From NCBI RefSeq assembly GCF_004681975.1, contig NZ_SMLK01000002.1:496001-560000 (forward strand): 64,000 nt of DNA, in the 5' to 3' direction. The translations under genes and the position numbers were made by a program. Under the pieces are notes generated by a model. That model saw only the letters and a program-made list of their open reading frames with translations. It had not been told where the DNA came from and did no database searches. The stretch comes from Ramlibacter humi. GTDB lineage: Bacteria; Pseudomonadota; Gammaproteobacteria; Burkholderiales; Burkholderiaceae_C. This document shows, one piece after another, positions 8,184 through 17,288 of this stretch; position 1 is the first letter of the stretch, and each line of letters opens with the position of its first letter.

Positions 8184-10630
8184 AGACGGCCCGCGAGTGG
8201 TTCGACAGCCGGGGCTGGAAAGCCTTCGCGTTCCAGCGCGAAGTGTGGAAGTCGGTGGCGCAAGGCCGCAGCGGCCTGCTGCACGCCACCACCGGTGCGG
8301 GCAAGACGTACGCGGTGTGGCTCGGCATGCTGCAGGCGCTGGTCAAGCGGCACCCGCCCGGGCGCACGGCCGAGCCGCTTCGCGTGCTGTGGCTCACCCC
8401 GATGCGCGCGCTGGCGTCGGACACCACGCGCGCGCTCACGTTGCCGCTCACCGCACTGGCGCCCGCGTGGACCATCGGCCAGCGCACCGGCGATACCGGC
8501 AGCGCGGAGCGCGCGCGGCAGGACCGGCGCTTTCCCACCGTGCTGGTCACCACGCCCGAGTCCCTCAGCCTGATGCTCACGCGCGAGAACAGCCGCGAAG
8601 AGCTGGCCGGCATCGAGTACGTGGTCGTCGATGAATGGCACGAGCTGATCGGCAGCAAGCGCGGCGTGCAGGCGCAGCTGGCGCTGGCGCGGCTGCGGCG
8701 GCTGAACCCGGGCCTCGTCACCTGGGGCTTGTCCGCGACGCTGGGCAACCTCGAGGAAGCGATGCACGTGCTGTGCGGCGAAGGCCTGCAGCCCGAGCCC
8801 GCGCTGGTGCGCGGCCGCATCGACAAGAAGCTGGTCATCGACACGCTGATCCCCAAGGACCCGGGCCGCTACTCGTGGGCGGGCCACCTGGGCCGGCAGA
8901 TGCAGCTGCCCGTCGTGGAGGAGATCGACAGGTCGGGCACGACGCTGGTCTTCACCAACGTGCGCTCGCAGGCGGAGATCTGGTACCAGCTGCTGCTGGA
9001 AGAGCGGCCCGAGTGGGCGGGCACCATCGCGCTGCACCACGGCTCGCTGGACCGCGGCACGCGCGACTGGGTGGAGCGCGGCCTGAAGGAAGGCACGCTG
9101 CGCGCGGTGGTGGCGACCTCTTCGCTGGACCTGGGCGTGGACTTCCTGCCGGTGGAGCGCGTGCTGCAGATCGGCTCGGCCAAGGCGGTCGCGCGCATGC
9201 TGCAGCGCGCGGGCCGCAGCGGGCATGCGCCGGGGCGCGACAGCCGCATCACGCTGGTGCCGACCAACACGATGGAACTCATCGAATCGGCGGCTGCGCG
9301 CGCCGCCGCGAAAGAGGGCCGGGTCGAGAAGCGCGATCCGCCATCCAAGCCGCTCGACGTGCTGGTGCAGCACCTGGTGACCGTCGCGCTGGGCGGCGGC
9401 TTCTTCGCCGACAGCCTGTTCGAAGAAGTGCGCACCGCCTGGTCGTACCGTCAGCTCACCCGCGCCGAGTTCGACTGGTGCGTGGCGTTCTGCGAGCGTG
9501 GCGGCGAAAGCCTCTCGGCCTATCCCGACTACCACCGCATCAAGCAGGATGAAGACGGTGCGTGGCGCGTGCCGGACCGCGGCATCGCGCGGCGCCACCG
9601 CATGTCGGTGGGCACCATCGTCAGCGACGCGGCGATGCAGGTGAAGTGGATGAGCGGCGGCACGCTGGGCACCATCGAGGAAGGCTTCATCGCGCGGCTG
9701 CGCAAGGGCGACTGCTTCTACTTCGCCGGCCGGCTGCTGGAGTTCGTGCGGGTGCAGGAGATGGCCGCGTACGTGCGCAAGGCGGCGAAGAGCAAGGGCA
9801 TCGTCACCACCTGGGGCGGCAGCAAGATGGCGCTGTCCACCGAGATGGGCGACGCGGTGCTGGAAATGATGCAGGCCGCCGCCGCGGGCCGCTACACGCA
9901 GCCCGAGCTGAAGGCCGCGCGGCCGATGCTGGAGACGCAGGCGCGGCTGTCGCGGATTCCCACGCCGGACACGGTGCTGGTGGAGACTTTCCGCTCGCGC
10001 GAAGGCTTCCACCTGTACGTGCACCCGTTCGCGGGCCGCCACGTGCACCTGGGGCTGGCCAGCCTGCTGGCGTGGCGGCTGGCGCGCGAGAAGCCGAACA
10101 CCTTCAGCCTGTCGGTGAACGACTACGGCTTCGAGCTGGTGAGCGCGGACGAGTTCGACCTGGCGTCCGTGCTGGACCTCGGTGTGTTCACCACCGGGAA
10201 CCTGCTGCACGACGTGCTGGAGTCGCTCAACTCCTCGGAACTGGCGCAGCGGCGTTTCCGCGAAATCGCGCGCGTGGCCGGGCTGGTGTTCACCGGCTAC
10301 CCCGGCCAGCCCAAGAGCCTGCGGCAGCTGCAGGCGTCCAGCGGGCTGTTCTTCGAGGTGTTCCGCAAGTACGACCGCGGCAACCTGCTGCTGTCGCAGG
10401 CCGAACAGGAGGTGCTGAACCAGGAGCTGGAGCTGTCGCGCCTGCGCGCCACGCTGGAGCGCATCAACTCGCGGGAGCTGGTGCACGTGCCGCTGCGTCA
10501 CCCCAGCCCGATGAGCCTGCCGCTGATGGTGGAGCGCTTCCGCGAGAAGCTGTCGACCGAGCAGCTGTCGCAACGGCTGGATCGCATCCTGCGCGACATG
10601 GAGAAGGACGAGCAGCGCGCCGCCCGCTGA
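8180..10630 (+). CDS. Lhr-like / ligase-associated DEXH-box helicase
   Basis: An 816-residue superfamily 2 ATP-dependent helicase of the Lhr-core type known as the ligase-associated DNA damage response helicase. Walker A is ATTGAGKT (residues 36-43), motif II is DEWH, motif III is SATLGN, and motif VI is QRAGRSGH. The C-terminal third holds the winged-helix and Lhr-specific regions. Family members usually sit with an exonuclease, an ATP-dependent ligase and a phosphoesterase, but none of these is nearby. Instead the start overlaps the stop of a MarR regulator by 4 nt. A role in DNA repair is from family knowledge. Confidence 0.92.
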   Translation: MKTAREWFDSRGWKAFAFQREVWKSVAQGRSGLLHATTGAGKTYAVWLGMLQALVKRHPPGRTAEPLRVLWLTPMRALASDTTRALTLPLTALAPAWTIGQRTGDTGSAERARQDRRFPTVLVTTPESLSLMLTRENSREELAGIEYVVVDEWHELIGSKRGVQAQLALARLRRLNPGLVTWGLSATLGNLEEAMHVLCGEGLQPEPALVRGRIDKKLVIDTLIPKDPGRYSWAGHLGRQMQLPVVEEIDRSGTTLVFTNVRSQAEIWYQLLLEERPEWAGTIALHHGSLDRGTRDWVERGLKEGTLRAVVATSSLDLGVDFLPVERVLQIGSAKAVARMLQRAGRSGHAPGRDSRITLVPTNTMELIESAAARAAAKEGRVEKRDPPSKPLDVLVQHLVTVALGGGFFADSLFEEVRTAWSYRQLTRAEFDWCVAFCERGGESLSAYPDYHRIKQDEDGAWRVPDRGIARRHRMSVGTIVSDAAMQVKWMSGGTLGTIEEGFIARLRKGDCFYFAGRLLEFVRVQEMAAYVRKAAKSKGIVTTWGGSKMALSTEMGDAVLEMMQAAAAGRYTQPELKAARPMLETQARLSRIPTPDTVLVETFRSREGFHLYVHPFAGRHVHLGLASLLAWRLAREKPNTFSLSVNDYGFELVSADEFDLASVLDLGVFTTGNLLHDVLESLNSSELAQRRFREIARVAGLVFTGYPGQPKSLRQLQASSGLFFEVFRKYDRGNLLLSQAEQEVLNQELELSRLRATLERINSRELVHVPLRHPSPMSLPLMVERFREKLSTEQLSQRLDRILRDMEKDEQRAAR

Positions 10631-10749
10631 GCCGCTGCCCGAGCGGTCCTACAGGCGCTCGCGGCCATGCCGCAGCGCGGTGGCGGGTGCGCTTCCGTAG
10701 AGTGGCCCTCATCGGGCCGCGCACGCCGCGAGCCTTCGGAGGACTTGCG

Positions 10750-11280
10750 ATGAAGATGTTCCGGCTCTCCCTGCTGGCCTTGGCCGTCACGGCCGCGCTT
10801 GCCGCGTGCGGCGACAACCTGGACCAGCGCACCGAGCGCGTCGAAGACGGCGTGGCGCGTGCCAAGGGCGCCACCGCCGGAGCCCGGCAGGAAGCGCGCG
10901 AGGCCACGGCCGCGACCGGCGCCACGCCGGGCGACAGCACGGCCGTCGCCGACGCCAACCCGGGCGGGGCGGCGCCGTCCACTTCCACATCCGAGCCCGC
11001 GACGTCGGCGATGGGCTCCGGTCCCGACACGCGCGGCGCGGGCACGCCGGCCGCATCCAGCCGCGCGGCCGATGCGCAGATCACGGCGCGGGTCAACCAG
11101 GCTTTGGCGGCCGAGAACGACCTGCGCGGCGTGCGCATCGACGTCGATACCCAGGATGGCGTGGTCACGCTCAGCGGCGCGGTGGCGACAGCCGCCACGC
11201 GCGCGCGCATCACCGAAGTGGCCAAGACGGTGAAGGACGTGCGGTCGGTGAACGACCAGCTGACGCTCACCACTGGCTGA
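10750..11280 (+). CDS. BON-domain lipoprotein
   Basis: A 176-residue envelope protein with a lipoprotein signal (MKMFRLSLLALAV then LAAC as lipobox, Cys20). A low-complexity Ala/Thr/Gly/Ser linker covers residues 30-105. A single C-terminal BON domain (about 105-172, ADAQITARVNQALAAE ... GVVTLSGAV) follows; BON domains bind phospholipid and support envelope integrity (OsmY family). The ribosome site GGAGGA lies 6 nt before the ATG. Confidence 0.87.
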   Translation: MKMFRLSLLALAVTAALAACGDNLDQRTERVEDGVARAKGATAGARQEAREATAATGATPGDSTAVADANPGGAAPSTSTSEPATSAMGSGPDTRGAGTPAASSRAADAQITARVNQALAAENDLRGVRIDVDTQDGVVTLSGAVATAATRARITEVAKTVKDVRSVNDQLTLTTG

Positions 11281-11289
11281 GCCGGCGGA

Positions 11290-12444
11290 TCAGGCCGCCG
11301 GTGGGCCCTGAGGCCGTGCCGCGGGTTCCGGCTGTTCCATCGCGGACGCCGCCGGCGCTGCCGGGTGCTGCTTGCCCCCGGGGCTGTGGATCACGTCGTG
11401 CACGAAGCGCAGCTTCTGCAGCGACTCGCTGGTCAGCGCGAACGGGTAGGCGTCTTCCTGGCCGAGGCTGCGGTTGAGGCTGTTCACCAGCAGCGTGACC
11501 GGCACCCACTGGTCCACCAGCCGGTCGAAGTCCACCTCGCTGTGCTCGAACGGGTCTTCCACCTCGTCGCCTTCCTCGCCCGGCACTTCGACGCGGGTGT
11601 TGTACGAGGCGGCGGTCTCCAGCAGATCGACCATGTGCAGGTAGTGCGCCCAGGTTTCGGCCCAGTCTTCCCACGGATGCGAGGTCGCATAGGCGCTGAC
11701 GAAGCGCTGCTGCCAGTCCGCGGGCGCGCCGCCGGCGTAGTGCCGCTGCAGCGACTGCGCGTAGTCGATGGACTCGTCGCCGAAGACCCTGCGGAATTCG
11801 TCCACGCGGCCTTCCTCGTCCACCAGCCGGTCCCAGTAGTAGTGGCCCGACTCGTGACGCAGGTGGCCGAGCAGGGTGCGGTAGGGCTCGCGCATCTCCA
11901 CGCGGCGCTTCACGCGCTCGGCGTCGTCGGCTTCGGCGACGTTCAGCGTGATGAGCCCGTTGGCGTGGCCGGTCGTCACCATCTGGCCCGGCATGTCGGC
12001 CAGGAACTCGAAGACGGGGCCGTCCTGCACGCCCGGCGGCGGGCACACGTTCACCAGGCCCAGGCGCGCGAGCGTGTAGAACAGCCGCCGCTTGGCGATC
12101 TCGATCCTGTACCAGCGGTCCACGTTGCCCGGCACCGACAGGTCGGGCAGCACGCGCGTCTGCCGGCACGAAGCGCAGTACGGATTCGGGTCGTCCACCG
12201 GCACGGCGAAGTTGCAGGCCTGATGGTCGGTGTGGTTGTGGCAGAGGCGGTAGAAGTGCCTGGCTGGCCGGCGCCGCCTGGGCCGCTTTCGCTGCCACGT
12301 GCCCCCGGGCTGGCCGGGCGCGGGCTCGATCGCGCACAGCGCCAGGCGGTCCGGCAGGAACGCCAGCGCGCTGCCGCAGCGCAGGCATTGCACGTTCTCG
12401 AAAAAGAGCGGCTGCCCGCAGTGGTCGCAGCGGAAGGTTTGCAT
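11290..12444 (-). CDS. Zinc-ribbon putative metallopeptidase (COG4307 type)
   Basis: A 384-residue probably cytoplasmic protein. The N-terminus has a zinc ribbon (Cys6, Cys9, Cys20, Cys23) and a second Cys/His-rich region around residues 68-95. HESGH at residues 197-201 is the HExxH zinc-metalloprotease motif, followed by a conserved Trp/Glu-rich region (WEDWAETWAHYLHM) that may give the third ligand. The C-terminal 30 residues are Pro/Ala-rich and probably disordered. Substrates of the family are not known. It is convergent with the BON lipoprotein gene, 9 nt away. Confidence 0.85.
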   Translation of the reverse strand: MQTFRCDHCGQPLFFENVQCLRCGSALAFLPDRLALCAIEPAPGQPGGTWQRKRPRRRRPARHFYRLCHNHTDHQACNFAVPVDDPNPYCASCRQTRVLPDLSVPGNVDRWYRIEIAKRRLFYTLARLGLVNVCPPPGVQDGPVFEFLADMPGQMVTTGHANGLITLNVAEADDAERVKRRVEMREPYRTLLGHLRHESGHYYWDRLVDEEGRVDEFRRVFGDESIDYAQSLQRHYAGGAPADWQQRFVSAYATSHPWEDWAETWAHYLHMVDLLETAASYNTRVEVPGEEGDEVEDPFEHSEVDFDRLVDQWVPVTLLVNSLNRSLGQEDAYPFALTSESLQKLRFVHDVIHSPGGKQHPAAPAASAMEQPEPAARPQGPPAA

Positions 12445-12504
12445 GGCTCGCCTGGATCTGGAGGCGGACCCGCCGGCGCGAGCGGCGGCGGGTCCCCAGG
12501 GGTC

Positions 12505-12822
12505 TTACGGGCGGACCGCGATGTCGTTCTTCACCGCGCGCACGCCCTTGGTGTTGCGTGCGAGGTATTCGGCCTGGGCCTTCTCCGCGTTCGACTTGGC
12601 GAAGCCGGACAGCTGCACCGTGCCGTTCAGGGTCTCGACCTTGATGGAGGCGGCGTCCACCGTCTTGTCTTCCACGAACTTGGTCTTCACCGCGGTGGTG
12701 GTGGCCGTGTCGTCGACGTAGGCGCCCGCCGTTTCCTGGCCGCGCATCACGGCGCAGCCCGTGCCGGCCAGCGTGGCGGCGGCCAGGGCGGCGATTGCGA
12801 GGGCTCGTGCGTACTTGTTCAT
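12505..12822 (-). CDS. Small periplasmic BON-domain protein (possible lipoprotein)
   Basis: A 105-residue protein with a signal sequence (MNKYARALAIAALAAATLAG) ending in TGC-A. The lipobox is imperfect because Gly replaces the usual Leu at -3, so lipidation is uncertain. One BON domain (about residues 38-104, TAVKTKFVEDKTVD ... AVKNDIAV) is present. It resembles OsmY-like stress proteins and differs from the BON protein at 10750 by lacking a long linker. The longer open frame to 13401 is rejected because it overlaps real genes. Confidence 0.85.
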   Translation of the reverse strand: MNKYARALAIAALAAATLAGTGCAVMRGQETAGAYVDDTATTTAVKTKFVEDKTVDAASIKVETLNGTVQLSGFAKSNAEKAQAEYLARNTKGVRAVKNDIAVRP

Positions 12823-12905
12823 CTCTCTGCTCCCGATTCGGTTTCCAGTGCGGGCTCCCTTCGCTCGCCGGCGGGCCGCACCACCCCGCCAGTCCGCGTC
12901 TTTTT

Positions 12906-13361
12906 TCAGTCCAGCGGCGGGTCGTCGCGCGGGTTCTGCGAGGCCGACATCGCCTGCATCACCAGGGCCGCGACCTGCGGCGATTTCAGCAGCGCCACCA
13001 GCACGCCGGTGACGGAGATCAGCTTCCACGGCCGGAGCATGAACAACCCCGCGCCGGCCAGCGCCGCGAAGCCCACGTACTGCGCGGGCTGGCGGCGCGC
13101 GTACGAGGACAGCAGCGGCCGGGCGACGTCCACGGCCATGTGCGCCGGGTGGTAGCGCCACCAGTCGCTCAGCACGTGCCGCGCGGTTTCCAGCCAGCCG
13201 CCCGCCCCGGGGCGGTGCTGGCGCCGGTGCGCGCGCCACGTGCTTTCGCCTTCGTCCGCATGCACGTGGGCGTCGCCGCCGTGGCGGTGCCGCTCCTTGC
13301 GGTGGACGTGCTCCAGGATCGCCAGGCGGCTGCGCTCGAGCCGGTCGCCGCCCGCGCTCAC
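12906..13361 (-). CDS. Hypothetical protein of the YqjE/DUF883 cluster
   Basis: A 151-residue protein of unknown function. The GTG start overlaps the stop of the YqjE-like gene by 4 nt (GTGA). The first 60 residues are charged and His-rich; the second half has two hydrophobic stretches (QYVGFAALAGAGLFML and LISVTGVLVALL) that could be membrane helices. The position matches the small YqjK-type partner found after YqjE in other proteobacteria, but sequence similarity to it is not obvious. Confidence 0.7.
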   Translation of the reverse strand: MSAGGDRLERSRLAILEHVHRKERHRHGGDAHVHADEGESTWRAHRRQHRPGAGGWLETARHVLSDWWRYHPAHMAVDVARPLLSSYARRQPAQYVGFAALAGAGLFMLRPWKLISVTGVLVALLKSPQVAALVMQAMSASQNPRDDPPLD

Positions 13362-13738
13362 GGGCGCCCTCCCAGGGTGCGCAGCACCTGCGCGTCGGCA
13401 TCCAGTTGCGCGCGCAGTTCGGCGAAAGCCCGGGCCGGCAGCTTCTGCCGCGCGATGCCGAAGGCCGCCAGCGCGGCGGCCAGCGGCACGGCGGGCACCA
13501 CGACGAGCGTCCAATGGAACGCCTCGTGCACCGCGCCCAGCATCACCGCCATACCGGCGAAGATCAGGAACACCAGCGCGCAGAGCGCGCAGGCGGCCCA
13601 CGCGATCGCCCGCTTCGCCACCTCGGCGCCGACGGAGGAAGCTTCCTCCTGCGCGAGCGCGGCGTAGCCGGCCACGTGCTCCATGACCAGTTCGGGCCGG
13701 CTCACCAGCACCGAGAAGATCGGATGGACGATCGCCAT
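13358..13738 (-). CDS. YqjE-like / phage holin family membrane protein
   Basis: A 126-residue protein with two adjacent transmembrane helices (about residues 47-70 and 77-97) flanked by soluble ends, the layout of the YqjE/DUF1469 holin-III superfamily. These proteins are found with DUF883 proteins and are linked to ribosome or envelope association under stress. It lies 13 nt after the DUF883 gene and is coupled to the next gene. Confidence 0.78.
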   Translation of the reverse strand: MAIVHPIFSVLVSRPELVMEHVAGYAALAQEEASSVGAEVAKRAIAWAACALCALVFLIFAGMAVMLGAVHEAFHWTLVVVPAVPLAAALAAFGIARQKLPARAFAELRAQLDADAQVLRTLGGRP

Positions 13739-13751
13739 GACGGGCCGGGGA

Positions 13752-14051
13752 TCAGTAGTAGTAGCGGTCGCGGCGGCTGCGCGCCACCATGACGATGGCC
13801 GCGATGGCGGCGCCGACGGCGGCGGCGATCAGGGCGGTCTTCACCGGTTCTTCGGTGACGTAGCGGCCGGTGGCGTTGGCGTAGCGGCCGAGGCGGTCGC
13901 GCGCGACCTGGGCGCCGTCGCCGACGGCGCTCATGCCGCGGTTGGCGTAGTCCTGCGCGCTGGAGCGCAGATCGCGCACGCGGTCCATCGCGTCGTCGGC
14001 AAGGGAGTGGGCGGCCGCGCCTGCGCGCGCCGTGAGGGTGTCTTGGGCCAT
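13752..14051 (-). CDS. DUF883 (ElaB/YqjD-like) protein
   Basis: A 99-residue protein with an amphipathic N-terminal helical half (TARAGAAAHSLADDAMDRV) and a C-terminal transmembrane helix ending in the basic/aromatic tail RRDRYYY, the hallmark of ElaB/YqjD proteins that tether ribosomes to the membrane in stationary phase. The ATG at 14051 is preferred over an upstream ATG because AGAGGA lies 7 nt before it. It is the first gene of a three-gene leftward operon. Confidence 0.87.
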   Translation of the reverse strand: MAQDTLTARAGAAAHSLADDAMDRVRDLRSSAQDYANRGMSAVGDGAQVARDRLGRYANATGRYVTEEPVKTALIAAAVGAAIAAIVMVARSRRDRYYY

Positions 14052-14243
14052 GTTTGTCCTCTGGTTCGTTTGTGGTGCGCGCGGCGCGCGCGGGCGTTTT
14101 TCGAGGCGCGCGGGCAAGCGCGTTTCGAGAAGGCCAGCGTACGCGGCGGCGCGCCGCCTGGCTGATCAGCCGCAGGCGTGACCGCATGTCGGTTGCGGCG
14201 GGGCTGGTTTGTAGGAAGCCGCCGACAGCGGCGCGCGGCCTTG

Positions 14244-15617
14244 TCAGGCGTGGGGCGAGCGCATCGGCAGGATGGCGGCCACCTCGGTGCCGCCGCCGGG
14301 ACGGGTGCTGATCGAGAACCGCCCGCCCGCCGCCTCGACTCTGTGCCGCATGCCGGCCAGTCCATGGGTGGAGGGCTTCACGCGCGCGGCGTCGAATCCC
14401 TGGCCGTCGTCGCGCACGCTGACGGCGACGTCGGCGCCCTGGGGCTGCACGCGGATGCGGGCCTGCCGGGCCTTCGCGTACTTGGCCACGTTGGTCAGCG
14501 ATTCCTGCACCAGGCGGTAGACGGTGAGCTGGTGCGCTTCGTCCAGCTGCACCGCTTCCAGCTCGGTGGCCACGTGCACGCCGGAGCGTTCGGAGAACTC
14601 GCGCGCCAGGATCTCCAGCGAGGCGGTGAGGCCCAGGTTGGCCAGCGAGGAGGGCCGCAGGTCTTCGATGATGCGGCGCTTCAGCGCGATGCCGCTGTTG
14701 AGGGTGTCCACCAGGTGCTGCAGGCGCTGGGCGGCTTCCGGCGGCGGCTGCGTGCCCAGGCGCGACTTCAGCCGCGCCACGTCCAGCTTGGCCGCGGTGA
14801 GCAGGGCGCCCAGTTCGTCGTGCAGTTCGCGGGCCAGGTGGCCGCGTTCGTCCTCGCGCACTTGCTGCAGGTGGGTGGCCAGTTCCGACAGCGCCGCGGT
14901 GCGGTCACGCACCTGGTGTTCCAGCAGGTCCCTTTCCTGCTGCAAGGCGAGCTGCTGCTGCTGGTCGATGGCCTTCAGCGCGGTGGTCTGGCGCAGGTAC
15001 AGCGCGAACGCCACCAGCGCCGCGACCGCGACGAAAGCGATGCCGGCACGGGCATACGCCAGCGAGCGGCGGACCTGCGCCTGGCCGGCTTCGATGCGTG
15101 CCGCCGACGCGGCGATCATGCCGTCCACCTCGGCGCGGACGGCGTCCATGCGCTGCTTGCCCTCGTCGGACATCAGCACGAAACGCCAGGCATCCTCCTT
15201 GCCCTCACGGCGCATGCGCACCAGGGACTCCATCTCGGCCAGCTTGGCCTGCACGTCATGGTCGAGCTCGGCCAGTTCCTTGGCGTCCGCCCCCGTGCCG
15301 GCATGCGCGTCGTGCAGCCGCGCCAGGGTCGGGCCGATGCGCCGCACGGATGCGTTGTACGGTTCCAGGTACCGGGCGTCGGCGGTCAGCAGGAAGCCGC
15401 GCGAACCGCTTTCGGCGTCCAGCACCTGCTGCAGCAGCCTGTTGAGTTCGCCGCGGATGCGCACTTCGCGGCCCATGCCGTCCAGTTCGGCGCTGGCGCG
15501 GCCGAATCCCGTCTCGTTGATGCCGATGAGCACGCAGGCTGCCACCAGGGCCAGCAGGAGGCTGATTGCCGAGGTTGGTAGTGCTTTCGAGTGGTTGACT
15601 TGCACCGGCAAGCTCAC
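14244..15617 (-). CDS. Sensor histidine kinase, CHASE3 / HisKA_3 type
   Basis: A 457-residue membrane kinase. One helix at about residues 13-35 and one at about 190-212 enclose a periplasmic all-helical CHASE3-like sensor (ESGSRGFLLTADARYLEPYN is characteristic). A coiled coil leads to the HisKA_3 phosphoacceptor His266 in ARELHDELG, then an HATPase_c domain with RLVQESLTNVAKYA (N box) and DDGQGFD and HGLAGMRHRV (G boxes). It is divergent from the NarL-type regulator 107 nt away, its likely partner. The signal is unknown. Confidence 0.93.
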   Translation of the reverse strand: MSLPVQVNHSKALPTSAISLLLALVAACVLIGINETGFGRASAELDGMGREVRIRGELNRLLQQVLDAESGSRGFLLTADARYLEPYNASVRRIGPTLARLHDAHAGTGADAKELAELDHDVQAKLAEMESLVRMRREGKEDAWRFVLMSDEGKQRMDAVRAEVDGMIAASAARIEAGQAQVRRSLAYARAGIAFVAVAALVAFALYLRQTTALKAIDQQQQLALQQERDLLEHQVRDRTAALSELATHLQQVREDERGHLARELHDELGALLTAAKLDVARLKSRLGTQPPPEAAQRLQHLVDTLNSGIALKRRIIEDLRPSSLANLGLTASLEILAREFSERSGVHVATELEAVQLDEAHQLTVYRLVQESLTNVAKYAKARQARIRVQPQGADVAVSVRDDGQGFDAARVKPSTHGLAGMRHRVEAAGGRFSISTRPGGGTEVAAILPMRSPHA

Positions 15618-15724
15618 CCAATGTCCGCGAAAACCGGAATAATCATGACTGAAGGGTAGGCCATTTCAGCTGTGGGTTGGGTCACAATGGCCCGTCGGCC
15701 ATCTACTGGAAGAAGAGAACACAC

Positions 15725-16357
15725 ATGATCAAAGTCGGCATTGTGGATGACCATGCCATCGTCCGGTCGGGACTGAAGCAGTTCTTCTCGGAGCAGGTGG
15801 ACCTGCGCGTCGTCGGCGAAGCCGCCAGCGGACGCGAGGCCATCGACCTGGTACGCACCACCGAGCTGGACGTGCTGGTGATGGACCTGTCCATGCCCGG
15901 GCAAAGCGGCATCGACGCGCTGGGCATGATCCGTGCCAAGGCGCCGGACGTGGGCATCCTCATCCTCTCCGGTTATCCGGAAGAGCACTACGCGATGAAC
16001 CTCATCCGCCAGGGCGCCAGCGGCTACCTGAACAAGGAATGCGAGCCGATGGAGATCGTCAACGCCATCCGCACCATCGCCCTGGGCCGCCGCTATATCT
16101 CTCCCGCCGTGGCGGAGCTGCTGGCTTCGCAACTCAACCGCAAGGAAGGCGGCGCGCCGCACGAGCAACTGTCCGAGCGCGAATTCCAGGTGTTCCTGAA
16201 GCTCGCCAAGGGCGAAACCGCCGGCGACATCGCCAAGGCGCTGTCGCTGTCGGTGAAGACCGTGAGCACGTACCGCACGCGCCTGATGGAGAAGATGAAC
16301 CTCGCCTCCAACAGCGACCTGACGTACTACGCGCTGAAGAACAAGCTGATCGACTGA
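15725..16357 (+). CDS. LuxR/NarL-type response regulator
   Basis: A 210-residue DNA-binding regulator. The receiver domain (residues 1-118) has the acidic pair in VDDH and phospho-acceptor Asp54 in VMDLSMPG. A LuxR-type helix-turn-helix follows (about 145-205, LSEREFQVFLKLAKGETAGDIAKAL and SVKTVSTYRTRLMEKM). A GGAAGAAGAGAA ribosome site precedes the ATG. It is divergent from the CHASE3 kinase and is followed by a strong intrinsic terminator. Confidence 0.94.
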   Translation: MIKVGIVDDHAIVRSGLKQFFSEQVDLRVVGEAASGREAIDLVRTTELDVLVMDLSMPGQSGIDALGMIRAKAPDVGILILSGYPEEHYAMNLIRQGASGYLNKECEPMEIVNAIRTIALGRRYISPAVAELLASQLNRKEGGAPHEQLSEREFQVFLKLAKGETAGDIAKALSLSVKTVSTYRTRLMEKMNLASNSDLTYYALKNKLID

Positions 16358-16374
16358 TCGCTGCGCGCTCATCG

Positions 16375-16400
16375 AAACGCCGGGCTTGTCCCGGCGTTTT
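16375..16400 (+). terminator. Intrinsic terminator after the response regulator
   Basis: A perfect 10-bp stem AAACGCCGGG/CCCGGCGTTT with loop CTTGT, ending in TTTT, 17 nt after the regulator stop. The A-rich left arm means it could also work on the opposite strand for the convergent gene. Confidence 0.85.
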
Positions 16401-16406
16401 CAATTC

Positions 16407-16530
16407 GGACTCCCTTACGCCGAGTACGCAGAGGAACCGCGGAGCTCGCAGAGAAAACCTTGAAGTGATCTTCTTTGCATTCTCTGCGAGCTCTGCGTTT
16501 TCTCCGCGTACTCCGCGTAAGGGTGTCCGC
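16407..16530. repeat. Long hairpin repeat, copy 1
   Basis: An imperfect inverted repeat with arms of about 50 nt. The left arm opens GGACTCCCTTACGC and the right arm closes GCGTAAGGGTGTCC, with runs of CGCAGAG and CTCTGCG inside. The central unpaired part is roughly 20 nt. Related copies are at 20311-20426 and 25919-26040. It lies between convergent genes, 2 nt from the stop of the receiver-only regulator. Confidence 0.85.
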
Positions 16531-16532
16531 TT

Positions 16533-16919
16533 TCAAGCCCGCGTACCGGTCTGCGCCTGCTGCATGCAGTAGTCGATCAGCGCGTCGATCTCGTTGGACT
16601 TGTCGAACACCGCGTCGGCGCCCAGTTGCGAGCAGCGCTTGCGCATGTCGGTCGTCGCGTAGTTGGAGAGCACCACCACGCGTTGCCGCGGCCGGCGGGT
16701 GCGGCAGGCTTCCAGCACGCCCAGGCCGCTGCCTTGCTTGAGGAACAGGTCCACGATCACCAGGTCCCAGCCGTCGGCGTGCGCCGAGAGCCACTCGCGC
16801 GCCGCGGGCTCGCCGTCGGCCCAGCCCTCGGCGCGGATGCACGCCAACTCCTCGAGGGTCCCGATCAGGTTCTCGCGGATGGTGGCGTTGTCTTCGACGA
16901 TGAAGGTTCTCAGTTCCAC
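16533..16919 (-). CDS. Receiver-only response regulator
   Basis: A 128-residue single receiver domain with acidic Glu9/Asp10 (IVEDN), phospho-acceptor Asp57 (IVDLFLKQ) and the conserved Lys region (FDKSNE). No output domain follows, so it would act by protein contact or as a phosphate sink. The GTG start at 16919 puts the first strand at the N-terminus. An in-frame ATG at 16973 with GGGAG 7 nt upstream would add an 18-residue Arg/Gly-rich leader, and cannot be excluded. Confidence 0.82.
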   Translation of the reverse strand: MELRTFIVEDNATIRENLIGTLEELACIRAEGWADGEPAAREWLSAHADGWDLVIVDLFLKQGSGLGVLEACRTRRPRQRVVVLSNYATTDMRKRCSQLGADAVFDKSNEIDALIDYCMQQAQTGTRA

Positions 16920-17160
16920 GGCGTGTGTGTGATGCCTGCGTCGTTTGCCACGCGTGCCGCGGCCTCGGCCCATTGTGAGGCTCCCGCGGAAGCTGTGCCG
17001 TAGGAGCCCTCCTACCGTCTCCGACACGCGCACCAACCAGTGCGCGATGCGAGCGCGCCTGCTGAAGGAAATTGACGACAGCACGTGAGGCCCGTCACTG
17101 ACCGGGACGCCCAGTCTCAACAACCACACTGGCCGCAAGCCGCCGCGGTGGGTTGCGCCC

Positions 17161-17283
17161 ATGAAGTTCGTCCTCCTCACCCTCATCATCTTTTTCGGCA
17201 CGCTCGCCGTCGCCGCTCTCGTGGCGCTGGGCGAGCCGGGCGACTTCCCCGACCTCCTGCCCGTGACGGGCAGCACGCGCTAG
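17161..17283 (+). CDS. Small hydrophobic protein, 40 residues
   Basis: A 40-residue reading frame starting MKFVLLTLIIFFGTLAVAAL, with one strong membrane helix and a short polar tail ending PDLLPVTGSTR. It ends 5 nt before the AsmA start, so the two may be co-transcribed. There is no convincing ribosome site and no known family; the case rests on the helix and the tight spacing. Confidence 0.4.
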   Translation: MKFVLLTLIIFFGTLAVAALVALGEPGDFPDLLPVTGSTR

Positions 17284-17288
17284 ACCCG

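Noticed and set aside
8180-10630. A full ligase-associated DNA repair cluster
   Set aside because: Only the helicase is present; flanking genes are a MarR regulator and a BON lipoprotein, with no ligase, exonuclease or phosphoesterase.
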